A DNA stretch of 13,279 nucleotides from Flavobacteriales bacterium. Lineage in GTDB: Bacteria > Bacteroidota > Bacteroidia > Flavobacteriales_F > PHOS-HE28. Position numbers and translations under genes: made by a program. Every line of letters begins with the position of its first letter. Position 1 is the first letter of the stretch. The notes below the pieces were generated by a model that made no database searches, was not told the origin of the DNA, and worked only from the letters and a program-made list of their open reading frames with translations. Positions 1 to 6,104 of this stretch are shown here, piece after piece. Location of the stretch: positions 1 through 13,279 of the forward strand of contig JAHEFL010000011.1 in assembly GCA_024640205.1 (NCBI GenBank), in the 5' to 3' direction.

Positions 1-910
1 CGTAATAGCCGTTCGCCATGGGCACATCAGTACCCAGGTACGCCGCATTGTTCGTGGCCACCCAGGGGATGAGCTGGGAAACAGCGGCCCGCAATGTGAA
101 GGGGTTCACCGCAGCATCAGCAAGACCGAGATGATGGGCCCGATCGATGTGCGGACCGACCTCCCACAGCGCGTGGAAGGTGCCGATGGCGAGCAGCATG
201 GCGACCGCAGCAGCGAACAGGGCGGCGCCAAGCATCTTTGGAATGCGTTCCCGAGCTCCAGTGACCCAGGCCTTGTAAACTGCGTGCAGACCGAACGCCA
301 ACAGGGGATAGCTCGCCACGAGGAGGAAGGTGTGATTCCCTCCCGTCAGGAGAAAGAACAGGAACACGGCCACGACCAGGGCGTTCCGTGCTGTGGGCGC
401 ATCCAGCATCCGGATCGCATACAGGAACAACCAAGGCATCCATGCTGCACTGATCACCGCATAGAAATGCATGGCATGGCCCGTGAAGAAGCCGCTCAAC
501 GCGTAGGCGGAACCGGCCAGGAATGCCGGGACCTCCTGCGCACCGAGTTGGAGGGCGAAGCGATACATGCCCCAGCCCCCGAGCGCGACGTAAGCGAGAA
601 AGAGCAGGGATAGGGTGTACGCCCCGTGACCCAAGGTCCCTCCGATCAGCAGTGCTTCCGGGTACCAGGCCGGGCCCTGCAGATCCGCGTGCACCGGATA
701 GCCCATTTGCTGGTATGGGTTCCAAGCCGGGATCGCACCATCCTGCATCGTGGCGGACAGGAAGAAGCGCCATGGCAGCCAGCAGTCCAGGGTGTCCCCT
801 GCCGATATGCTGTACTGGAAGGTGCTTAACGGCCAATAGGCCAGGAGAACAAGGAGAAGGATCCAGAACCCACCGGGGCGCAGAAAGCGCTGATACCATG
901 GAGCGGGCAT
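1..910 (-). CDS. YfhO-like polytopic membrane protein, 3' part outside window
   Basis: I translated this by hand from an ATG at 910-908; the frame stays open for 303 codons to the left edge, so the C-terminus is missing. The product is very hydrophobic. A first membrane helix lies at about residues 14-28, followed by a periplasmic-type loop with acidic residues D39 and D42 (GDTLDCW), a WNPYQQMGYP motif near 63-72, then helices at about 97-118, 128-142, 151-169, 177-190, 195-212 and 226-244. An early acidic loop followed by a WNP...GYP...YP pattern is what I know from YfhO-type and other GT-C-fold membrane proteins, which are associated with glycosyl transfer from lipid carriers; the substrate cannot be told here. 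It starts 29 bp after the mutS stop on the same strand and is probably co-transcribed with it. There is no visible Shine-Dalgarno site, and the frame is open upstream into mutS, so the start is not certain. The family call is moderately sure, the function unknown. Confidence 0.75.
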   Translation of the reverse strand, partial: MPAPWYQRFLRPGGFWILLLVLLAYWPLSTFQYSISAGDTLDCWLPWRFFLSATMQDGAIPAWNPYQQMGYPVHADLQGPAWYPEALLIGGTLGHGAYTLSLLFLAYVALGGWGMYRFALQLGAQEVPAFLAGSAYALSGFFTGHAMHFYAVISAAWMPWLFLYAIRMLDAPTARNALVVAVFLFFLLTGGNHTFLLVASYPLLAFGLHAVYKAWVTGARERIPKMLGAALFAAAVAMLLAIGTFHALWEVGPHIDRAHHLGLADAAVNPFTLRAAVSQLIPWVATNNAAYLGTDVPMANGYY

Positions 911-939
911 GCGCGCAAGATAGGTCCGGCTGAAGTGGC

Positions 940-3609
940 TCAGGCCTTCTTCAATCGCGGCTCACGCGCACCCGACAAGCGCTTGATCTCACTGAGCTTC
1001 AGGAGTGCCTCCACCGGAGTGATCGCATCAATGTCGATCGCCTGCACCTCATCACGGATGCGCTCCAGAGCGGGATCATCCAACTGGAAGAAACTCAATT
1101 GCAGTTCGCGCTCCAGATCGTGCGTGGCCCCTTTGCTCACATGGGTCGGGCCTTTGGCGTCCACATCCTCACCGAGGTCACCACCGTGACTGCGCTCCAG
1201 ATGTGCAAGGACCCTCTTCGCCCTATCGATGACGCGACGCGGCATGCCGGCCATCTGCGCCACATGGATCCCGAAGCTGCGATCGCTTCCACCCGGCTGC
1301 AATTTCCGCAGGAACAACACCTTGCCATCCACCTCCTTCACGGCGACATTGGCGTTCCGGATGCGCGGAAAGCTGGCCGCCATTTCATTCAGTTCGTGGT
1401 AGTGTGTGGCGAAAAGCGTCTTCGGGCGCGAAGGATGCTCGTGCAGGTACTCGGCGATCGCCCAAGCGATGGAGATCCCGTCGTAGGTGCTGGTACCGCG
1501 GCCGATCTCATCCAGGAGTACAAGGCTACCTGCCCCGAGGTTGTTCAGGATGCTCGCGGTCTCGTTCATCTCCACCATGAAGGTGCTCTCCCCGGTGCTC
1601 AGATTATCCGAAGCCCCCACCCGCGTGAAGATGCGGTCCACCACCCCGATCCGTGCACGCTGCGCGGGAACGAAGCTCCCGATCTGGGCCATCAGTACGA
1701 TCAATGCGGTCTGCCTCAGAAGGGCGGATTTACCGCTCATGTTCGGACCGGTGATCACGATCATCTGACCGTCGTCGGGGTCCAGCACCACATCGTTCGC
1801 CACATAGGGCACGCCCGGTGGAAGCTGTTGCTCGATAACCGGATGCCGCCCGCCGGTGATCTCCAGGACATGTCCATCATGCAGTTCGGGCCTGGTGTAG
1901 CTCAACGCCTTGGCGCCATCTGCAAAGCCACGCAACACATCCAGTGCCGCCAGGGCGATGGCCGTGGAGCGTATGGGTTCGATCGCCTTCACCACTTCCT
2001 CCACCACACCCTGGAACACCTCGGTCTCCAGGGTCTGCATGCGTTCCTCCGCTCCCAGGATCCGCTCTTCCAAGGACTTCAACTCTTCGGTGATGTAGCG
2101 CTCCGCGTTGACAAGCGTCTGCTTCCTCACCCACTCGGCGGGCACCTTGGCCTTGTGCGTATTGCGAACTTCCAGATAGTATCCAAAGACGTTGTTATAG
2201 CCCACCTTCAGCGATGGGATACCGGTCCGTTCGCTTTCGCGTTGCTGGGCTTCCAGCAACAGGTCCTTGGCATGCGAAGACACATGTCGCAGTTCATCCA
2301 GCTCGCTGTGAACGCCGCTTCGGATGACACCGCCCTTCTGCAATGTGACCGGTGTGGCCAGTTCTATCGTGGCTTCTATCCGTGCCGCGATCCCAAGCGG
2401 TGGTCGTACCTCCTGGGATGCTTCCTGGAGTACTGCTCCGGCTTCCATCAAGCCATCCCGCAAGCGCCCGGCAGCTTCCAAGGCGTGCTGCATCTGGAGC
2501 AACTCGCGTGGGTTGATGCGACCGGCGGCGGCCTTGCCGGCCAGTCGTTCGAGGTCATTGATCCGATCGAGTTCCTTACCCACCATGTCCATCACCCCTT
2601 CCTGCTCAATGAAAGAGGCGACACGGTCCAGTCGCTGATCGATGGCATTTCTGTCGAGCAAGGGGAAAAGCAACCACCGTTTGAGCAACCGCGACCCCAT
2701 GGGTGTGACGCATCGGTCCATGCTCTGCAGCAGGGTCCGCGCGCCTTCGTTCACCGGCACCACCAATTCCAGGTTCCTTACCGTGAAGCGGTCCAACCCC
2801 ACGTGTTGCGCACTTCCGATCCAGCTCAAGCGCCCGATGTGTGCCAGGCGCTCGTGGCGTGTCTCGCCCAAGTAATGGAGCACGGCACCTGCCGCACGTT
2901 GTGCCAACTCCATTTCCTCCACACCGAACCCCTTCATGGACGCTACGGAAAACTGACGCAAGAGCCGCTCCCGGGCGAAATCGTCGGTGAACGCCCAATC
3001 ATCCAGCAAATAGATCGCGTAACGCTGGTCCAGCGTTGAAAGAAAAGCGTCCCGGCCCTTCGGCAACAACACTTCCTTGGGTGCGTGCCCATCCAGCAGA
3101 CGGGCTACATGCTCCTCACCACCCTGCCCCACCAGGAATTCACCCGTGGTGACATCCAGGAAGGCCACGCCGTAATTCCCCTTGGCGCCACAAACAGCGG
3201 CCAGCCAATTGTTGCTCCGCTGATCGATGACCTGATCGCTGAAGGACACGCCAGGGGTGACCACCTCGGTCACCCCACGCTTCACGATGGTCTTGGTCTT
3301 TTTCGGATCCTCCAGCTGATCGCAGATGGCCACGCGGTGACCGGAACGGACCAACTTGGGCATGTAGGTCTCCAGCGAATGATGCGGGAAGCCCGCTAAC
3401 TCGATGTCGCTGCCCCCGTTGTTCCGCCGGGTCAATGTGATGCCAAGGACCCGGGCGACAAGGATCGCATCAGCGCCGAAGGTCTCATAGAAATCACCGA
3501 CACGGAACAACAGGAGGGCATCTGGATACTGACCCTTGATCGTGTTGTACTGGTGCATCAGCGGGGTCTCCCCCGATGCGTTCGCTTTCTTTGTCCGTCC
3601 TGCTCCCAT
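940..3609 (-). CDS. mutS: DNA mismatch repair protein MutS
   Basis: This is a full-length 889-residue MutS, which scans DNA for mispairs and, with MutL, starts repair. The N-terminus carries the TPLMHQY motif at 15-21 and the mismatch-contacting F40-Y41-E42 (DFYETF). The connector, lever and clamp regions follow. The ATPase has Walker A GPNMSGKS at 621-628, Walker B ending in D700-E701 (LVLLDEIGRGTSTYDG), and the FATHYHEL switch motif further on. The C-terminus ends in the usual helical LLKLSEIKRL segment, preceded by a charged linker. Length and order match MutS1, not MutS2, since there is no Smr domain and the mismatch-recognition domain is present. The start at 3609 lies a normal distance before TPLMHQY. 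It is divergent from the RNA methyltransferase gene, with 91 bp between the start codons. The FYE motif, Walker A and Walker B are all intact. Confidence 0.98.
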   Translation of the reverse strand: MGAGRTKKANASGETPLMHQYNTIKGQYPDALLLFRVGDFYETFGADAILVARVLGITLTRRNNGGSDIELAGFPHHSLETYMPKLVRSGHRVAICDQLEDPKKTKTIVKRGVTEVVTPGVSFSDQVIDQRSNNWLAAVCGAKGNYGVAFLDVTTGEFLVGQGGEEHVARLLDGHAPKEVLLPKGRDAFLSTLDQRYAIYLLDDWAFTDDFARERLLRQFSVASMKGFGVEEMELAQRAAGAVLHYLGETRHERLAHIGRLSWIGSAQHVGLDRFTVRNLELVVPVNEGARTLLQSMDRCVTPMGSRLLKRWLLFPLLDRNAIDQRLDRVASFIEQEGVMDMVGKELDRINDLERLAGKAAAGRINPRELLQMQHALEAAGRLRDGLMEAGAVLQEASQEVRPPLGIAARIEATIELATPVTLQKGGVIRSGVHSELDELRHVSSHAKDLLLEAQQRESERTGIPSLKVGYNNVFGYYLEVRNTHKAKVPAEWVRKQTLVNAERYITEELKSLEERILGAEERMQTLETEVFQGVVEEVVKAIEPIRSTAIALAALDVLRGFADGAKALSYTRPELHDGHVLEITGGRHPVIEQQLPPGVPYVANDVVLDPDDGQMIVITGPNMSGKSALLRQTALIVLMAQIGSFVPAQRARIGVVDRIFTRVGASDNLSTGESTFMVEMNETASILNNLGAGSLVLLDEIGRGTSTYDGISIAWAIAEYLHEHPSRPKTLFATHYHELNEMAASFPRIRNANVAVKEVDGKVLFLRKLQPGGSDRSFGIHVAQMAGMPRRVIDRAKRVLAHLERSHGGDLGEDVDAKGPTHVSKGATHDLERELQLSFFQLDDPALERIRDEVQAIDIDAITPVEALLKLSEIKRLSGAREPRLKKA

Positions 3610-3621
3610 CGGCTACTTTCG
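3590..3621 (+). promoter_or_regulatory. Candidate promoter for the RNA methyltransferase gene
   Basis: TTTG at 3590-3593 is followed after 20 bases by TACTTTCG at 3614-3621. This is one base off the Bacteroidota -7 consensus TAnnTTTG, with spacing in the accepted range for the -33 element. It would start transcription near 3628 and give a leader of about 73 bases. The -33 half lies inside the first codons of the divergent mutS. The call rests on a short motif only. Confidence 0.4.
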
Positions 3622-3700
3622 CCCGGCCCACAAGGTACGTCCGGCCCTTGGAGCCGTTCCGCCAACACGACCCTCCGTTCTTCACATTTTCCGAACAAAC

Positions 3701-4270
3701 ATGCCCGTTGGAGACCGCAAGTTGCACATGGATGAGCTCGGCCGTCCCGCGCCCGATGATCCCCGGGTACTGACCGGTCGCAAGATCCGCGTGGTGCTGG
3801 ATGATGTACGCAGCAGGCACAATGTGGGGTCCATCTTCCGGACCTGCGATGCATTCGGCGCGGAGCGGATCCACTTGTGCGGTATGACCCCGCTCCCTCC
3901 CCATCGCGAGATCGAGAAAACGGCGCTCGGTGCAACGGATACCGTTCCATGGAGCCACGAGGGGGATGCGGCAAGCATCGTGCAGCAACTTCAGAGCCAA
4001 GGCTATCATGTGATCGCCGTGGAACAGACCGTGAACGCCGTCCCCTTGGACAACATGGATATCCTTCCGGATGCTCCTTTGGCGCTTGTATTCGGGAATG
4101 AACTGCGCGGCGTTTCCGATGCGGTCGTCACGGCATGTGACCGCTGTGTGATCGTGCCCCAGTTCGGAAGCAAGCATTCCTTGAACGTTTCGGTGTGCGC
4201 AGGAGTGGTGCTCTGGGCCTTCTCCGCAAGCGAACGAAGTGCTCTGGATCTGCGTAAGAACGCCACCTGA
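3701..4270 (+). CDS. TrmH/SpoU-family RNA 2'-O-methyltransferase
   Basis: This 189-residue protein is a small SPOUT-fold methyltransferase that moves a methyl group from S-adenosylmethionine to a ribose 2'-OH, most likely on tRNA or rRNA. All three SpoU motifs are present. Motif 1 is NVGSIFR at 41-47, with the RNA-binding arginine R47. Motif 2 is the segment around FGNELRGV at 131-138. Motif 3 is IVPQFGSKHSLNVSV at about 151-165, which builds the trefoil knot and the cofactor site. There is no N-terminal substrate-binding extension of the RlmB kind, so the protein is close to the minimal catalytic domain. The reading frame is open back to 3536, but the 55 extra codons overlap mutS antisense and look unlike this family. 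The ATG at 3701 gives KLHMDELGR near the N-terminus, which is how Bacteroidota members begin; the ATG at 3728 is a less likely alternative. The exact target nucleotide cannot be told. Confidence 0.93.
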   Translation: MPVGDRKLHMDELGRPAPDDPRVLTGRKIRVVLDDVRSRHNVGSIFRTCDAFGAERIHLCGMTPLPPHREIEKTALGATDTVPWSHEGDAASIVQQLQSQGYHVIAVEQTVNAVPLDNMDILPDAPLALVFGNELRGVSDAVVTACDRCVIVPQFGSKHSLNVSVCAGVVLWAFSASERSALDLRKNAT

Positions 4271-4326
4271 TGCGCTTGCATTCCGATTTTCACATGTCAA
4301 TGGGTATAGAAGGTGAACCCAAAACC

Positions 4327-4355
4327 TTGGCTACCAGCTAAAGCGTCTATATTTG
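4327..4355 (+). promoter_or_regulatory. Bacteroidota-type promoter of the beta-barrel gene
   Basis: TATATTTG at 4348-4355 is a perfect match to the -7 consensus TAnnTTTG. A TTG at 4327-4329 sits 18 bases upstream in the place of the -33 element, slightly closer than usual. Transcription would start about 4361, leaving a leader of only about 14 bases before the ATG at 4375. This is the best promoter match in the window. Confidence 0.7.
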
Positions 4356-4374
4356 GCTGCCGTCGACCGGACCG

Positions 4375-5334
4375 ATGTATAAGACCTCTACGCTCAAGGC
4401 CTTCGTCCTTTGTATTGCCGGATGCCTGCTGGCCGCGCCATTGAGCGCCCAGTACTTCAGGCAGTCAAGCTATTGGAAAACAGCCCGTAAGGAGGTCACG
4501 TTCGGCTTCGGGATATCCAATTTCCTGGGTGAACTGGGCGGTAGGAACCAGATCGGCTCCCCCTTCGTGTGGGACCTTGAACTGAGCCAGACGCGTCCGG
4601 CCGTGAGCATCAGTTATCGGTATTATGTGGCACAGAAACAGGCTTTTCGATTGGGCCTTACCTACGGTGTACTCGCCGGAAATGACAACCTGACCGAGGA
4701 GCCGTTCCGGAACAACCGGAACCTCAACTTCAAGTCGGACATCGTTGAACTACAACTGGTGTACGAATTCCACCTGTACCGGGAGGAGCTGGGGCATGTA
4801 TATGACCTGAGAGGGGTGAAGGGCACCAAATCCTCACGGGTAGGCCTTTACTTCTTTGCTGGTGTGGGCGGGATGTATTTCGATCCGCGGACCCAGTTCA
4901 ACAATGCATGGGTGCGCCTGAAGCCCCTTGGGACTGAAGGACAGGGCCTGGAGGGCGGAGCAGAGGAATACAGCAATTTCGGCGTGAATATCCCGATGGG
5001 GGTGGGCGTGCGGCGCGCGTTCAGCAAGAATTGGAGCGTTGGGTTTGAATTGCAGTACACCAAGACCTTCACGGATTACATGGACGATGTGAGCGGGGTG
5101 TATTATGACAACGATGCGATCCTTAGCGCCTACGGACCCGAGGCGGCATTCCTTGCCGATCCCAGCCTGAACAAGATCCCGGGGCAAACTGCAGATGGCC
5201 AGCAGCGCGGTGACCCCGATGATCTGGACGCGTACTTGTTCTTCAAGTTCCACGCGCACTACAAGATCCACAAGTACCGCAGCGGCTCCAAGAAATACCG
5301 CGCACGGATCCGCCGCCAGAAGATCGTGTTCTAA
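4375..5334 (+). CDS. Outer-membrane beta-barrel protein (DUF6089-like)
   Basis: The 319-residue product begins with a signal peptide (MYKTSTLKAF, hydrophobic core to about residue 24) that probably ends at the LSA/Q site, residues 25-26. The mature part shows alternating hydrophobic-polar strands with many aromatic residues and glycines, for example VTFGFGISNFLGELGG near 40-55, paired YRYYVAQKQAFRLGLTYG-like hairpins, and GLYFFAGVGGMYF near 161-173. That is the pattern of a small outer-membrane barrel. It resembles the Bacteroidota family annotated as DUF6089 or PorT-like, but I cannot place it firmly. The last 25 or so residues are strongly basic (about 12 Lys or Arg) and end in Phe, an odd tail for a barrel. 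The gene has its own promoter and terminator and so is probably monocistronic. Its last 30 codons and its terminator recur 272 bp downstream. Its role is unknown. Confidence 0.85.
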   Translation: MYKTSTLKAFVLCIAGCLLAAPLSAQYFRQSSYWKTARKEVTFGFGISNFLGELGGRNQIGSPFVWDLELSQTRPAVSISYRYYVAQKQAFRLGLTYGVLAGNDNLTEEPFRNNRNLNFKSDIVELQLVYEFHLYREELGHVYDLRGVKGTKSSRVGLYFFAGVGGMYFDPRTQFNNAWVRLKPLGTEGQGLEGGAEEYSNFGVNIPMGVGVRRAFSKNWSVGFELQYTKTFTDYMDDVSGVYYDNDAILSAYGPEAAFLADPSLNKIPGQTADGQQRGDPDDLDAYLFFKFHAHYKIHKYRSGSKKYRARIRRQKIVF

Positions 5335-5384
5335 ACTCGGCTTACGCACTTGAAAGGCCCTGCCGTTCGGCGGGGCCTTTTGCG
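5242..5384 (+). repeat. Direct repeat, copy 1: gene 3' end plus terminator
   Basis: This stretch covers the last 30 codons of the beta-barrel gene, its TAA, the short trailer and the terminator hairpin. It matches 5514-5656 at a constant offset of 272 bp without any indel that I can see. Similarity is highest in the codons and weaker in the trailer. Confidence 0.85.
5353..5384 (+). terminator. Rho-independent terminator of the beta-barrel gene
   Basis: AAAGGCCCTGCC at 5353-5364 pairs with GGCGGGGCCTTT at 5369-5380 around the loop GTTC. The 12-bp stem has one G-U pair. It is followed by TTTTGCGTTCTT, a modest T-rich tail. It starts 19 bp after the stop codon of the beta-barrel gene. Confidence 0.85.
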
Positions 5385-5429
5385 TTCTTGGGGTGTTGAG
5401 CAGGGCACAAGACTTTTCCCGCTTGCAGC

Positions 5430-5606
5430 ATGCCGAAGGTCGTCCGCCAAATGCGCAGACAGACCCGACGGAGGTTTGGTGGCGGTCACGGTTCACCCTG
5501 CGTGGGTTCAGTCTTCAAATTCCACGCGCACTACAAAATCCATAAGTACCGTAGTGGGTCCAAGAAGTACCGCGCGCGGATACGCCGTCAGAAGATCGTC
5601 TTCTAA
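5430..5606 (+). pseudogene. Tail of a second beta-barrel gene copy, in an open 58-codon frame
   Basis: Codons 5514-5603 encode the same 30 residues as the end of the gene at 4375-5334, from FKFHAHYKIH to RRQKIVF, then TAA at 5604-5606. The two copies differ at 11 of 30 codons and every difference is a silent third-base change. The match stops abruptly upstream of 5514, where the barrel and signal-peptide parts are missing. The simplest reading is a 5'-truncated paralogue that was under selection until recently. However, the frame stays open upstream to an ATG at 5430, so a 58-residue, highly basic protein (an Arg-rich 28-residue head joined to the 30-residue tail) could in principle be made. 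I see no good -7 element or ribosome site before 5430, and the head resembles nothing I know. Remnant is more likely than active gene. Confidence 0.6.
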
Positions 5607-5656
5607 GCCGGACCAACCCACTTGCTAGGCCCTGCCCAACGGCGGGGACTTTTGCA
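5514..5656 (+). repeat. Direct repeat, copy 2: gene 3' end plus decayed terminator
   Basis: This is the downstream partner of 5242-5384. It holds the 30 silent-diverged codons, the stop, a diverged trailer that still shares CCCACTTG/CGCACTTG-like bases, and a terminator-like hairpin. The common offset of 272 bp through codons and hairpin shows that the whole 3' end was copied as a unit, not only the coding part. Confidence 0.8.
5627..5654 (+). terminator. Second, partly decayed terminator hairpin
   Basis: CCCTGCC at 5630-5636 pairs with GGCGGGG at 5641-5647 around the loop CAAC. The outer stem has an A where copy 1 pairs G with C, so it is weaker. TTTTGC follows. It is the counterpart of the hairpin at 5353-5384. 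Confidence 0.55.
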
Positions 5657-5774
5657 TTCAAGGGGGGGTGTAGTGTGACCACGCATCCAAGATCCGCAGC
5701 AGCACTAACGATCATTCTCGCGGGAGCAGGGTTAAAGCACTGTAGCGATCCATGATCCGCCGCACTTCCGGTCA
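5657..5774. other. No gene seen between the duplicated tail and the small membrane gene
   Basis: I find no frame with coding character, no RNA gene and no clear repeat here. Together with 5385-5429 this makes 5335-5774 the least gene-dense part of the window; the only structured content is the duplicated 3' end and its two hairpins. Confidence 0.5.
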
Positions 5775-5939
5775 TCATTTCACTTTCAAACCACCGATCA
5801 CCCGACCGATCACGTACGCTGCGAAAATGGTCACGAATGGAAGCTTGAACAAGATCCACATGGTGTCCGTCTCGGAAAGAATGCTAAGTACCACAGCTAA
5901 CGTAATGATCACAATAATATCCCAGTAGGTCTTCTTCAT
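5775..5939 (-). CDS. Small two-helix membrane protein of unknown function
   Basis: The ATG at 5939-5937 gives a 54-residue product starting MKKTYWDII. It has two hydrophobic segments, at about 6-21 (WDIIVIITLAVVLSIL) and 27-48 (MWILFKLPFVTIFAAYVIG), joined by a short acidic turn SETDT, and ends with GGLKVK. This is the shape of a helical hairpin in the inner membrane. The frame is open upstream to 6017, but those 26 codons are hydrophilic and less likely to be used. It lies downstream of the TPR lipoprotein on the same strand, separated by a terminator, so it probably has its own promoter. I do not recognise the family. The amphipathic composition and A/T-richer codons than the neighbouring DNA support a real gene, but a proteins-only check is lacking. 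Confidence 0.6.
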   Translation of the reverse strand: MKKTYWDIIVIITLAVVLSILSETDTMWILFKLPFVTIFAAYVIGRVIGGLKVK

Positions 5940-5968
5940 GGCTCCGTGCTTTTCAGTCCATTCTATCC

Positions 5969-5976
5969 GAAAAATA
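5969..5976 (-). promoter_or_regulatory. Possible -7 element for the small membrane protein
   Basis: On the minus strand TATTTTTC at 5976-5969 is one base off TAnnTTTG and lies 29 bases before the ATG at 5939. A TTG on the same strand at 5995-5993 is 16 bases upstream, shorter than the usual spacing. Weak candidate. Confidence 0.25.
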
Positions 5977-6055
5977 GCACGCTCGGGTCCCCCAAGCCCA
6001 TTTCCTGGCCATCTCATCTACCGCAGCAGAACGATCAGAACCTCTATCAAACGAA

Positions 6056-6083
6056 GAAGCCCCCGCCGAATGGCGAGGGCTTC
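6056..6083 (-). terminator. Terminator of the TPR lipoprotein gene
   Basis: GAAGCCC at 6056-6062 pairs with GGGCTTC at 6077-6083, with an inner CGCC/GGCG stem around GAAT. Read on the minus strand it is followed by TTCGTTTGATAG. It lies 22 bp beyond the stop codon of the lipoprotein gene, which suits a terminator for it, though the T-tract is broken. Confidence 0.65.
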
Positions 6084-6104
6084 CCAATTTCGCTTTGTAC
6101 GCTA

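Noticed and set aside
117..899. 260-codon minus-strand frame at the left edge
   Set aside because: The neighbouring frame from 910 to the window edge encodes a clean multi-helix membrane protein; the 260-codon frame is its +1 shadow, rich in Arg, Pro and Ser.
1099..3039. 646-codon open frame opposite mutS
   Set aside because: It lies wholly antisense to a complete mutS with intact motifs, its translation has no recognisable domain and is rich in His, Gln and Pro, and GC-rich third positions produce such antisense frames.
3536..3700. Longer start for the RNA methyltransferase
   Set aside because: The 55 extra codons run antisense into mutS and across its divergent spacer, and family members start close to KLxxxELGR.
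4375..4425. Lipobox-like I14-A15-G16-C17 in the beta-barrel signal peptide
   Set aside because: The hydrophobic core before that Cys would be very short, hydrophobic residues continue after it, and an ordinary cleavage site (LSA/Q) follows at 25-26.
5335..5774. Mobile-element scar around the duplicated tail
   Set aside because: I looked for terminal inverted repeats, target-site duplications and transposase fragments flanking 5430-5656 and saw none; unequal exchange or deletion between tandem paralogues explains the pattern better.
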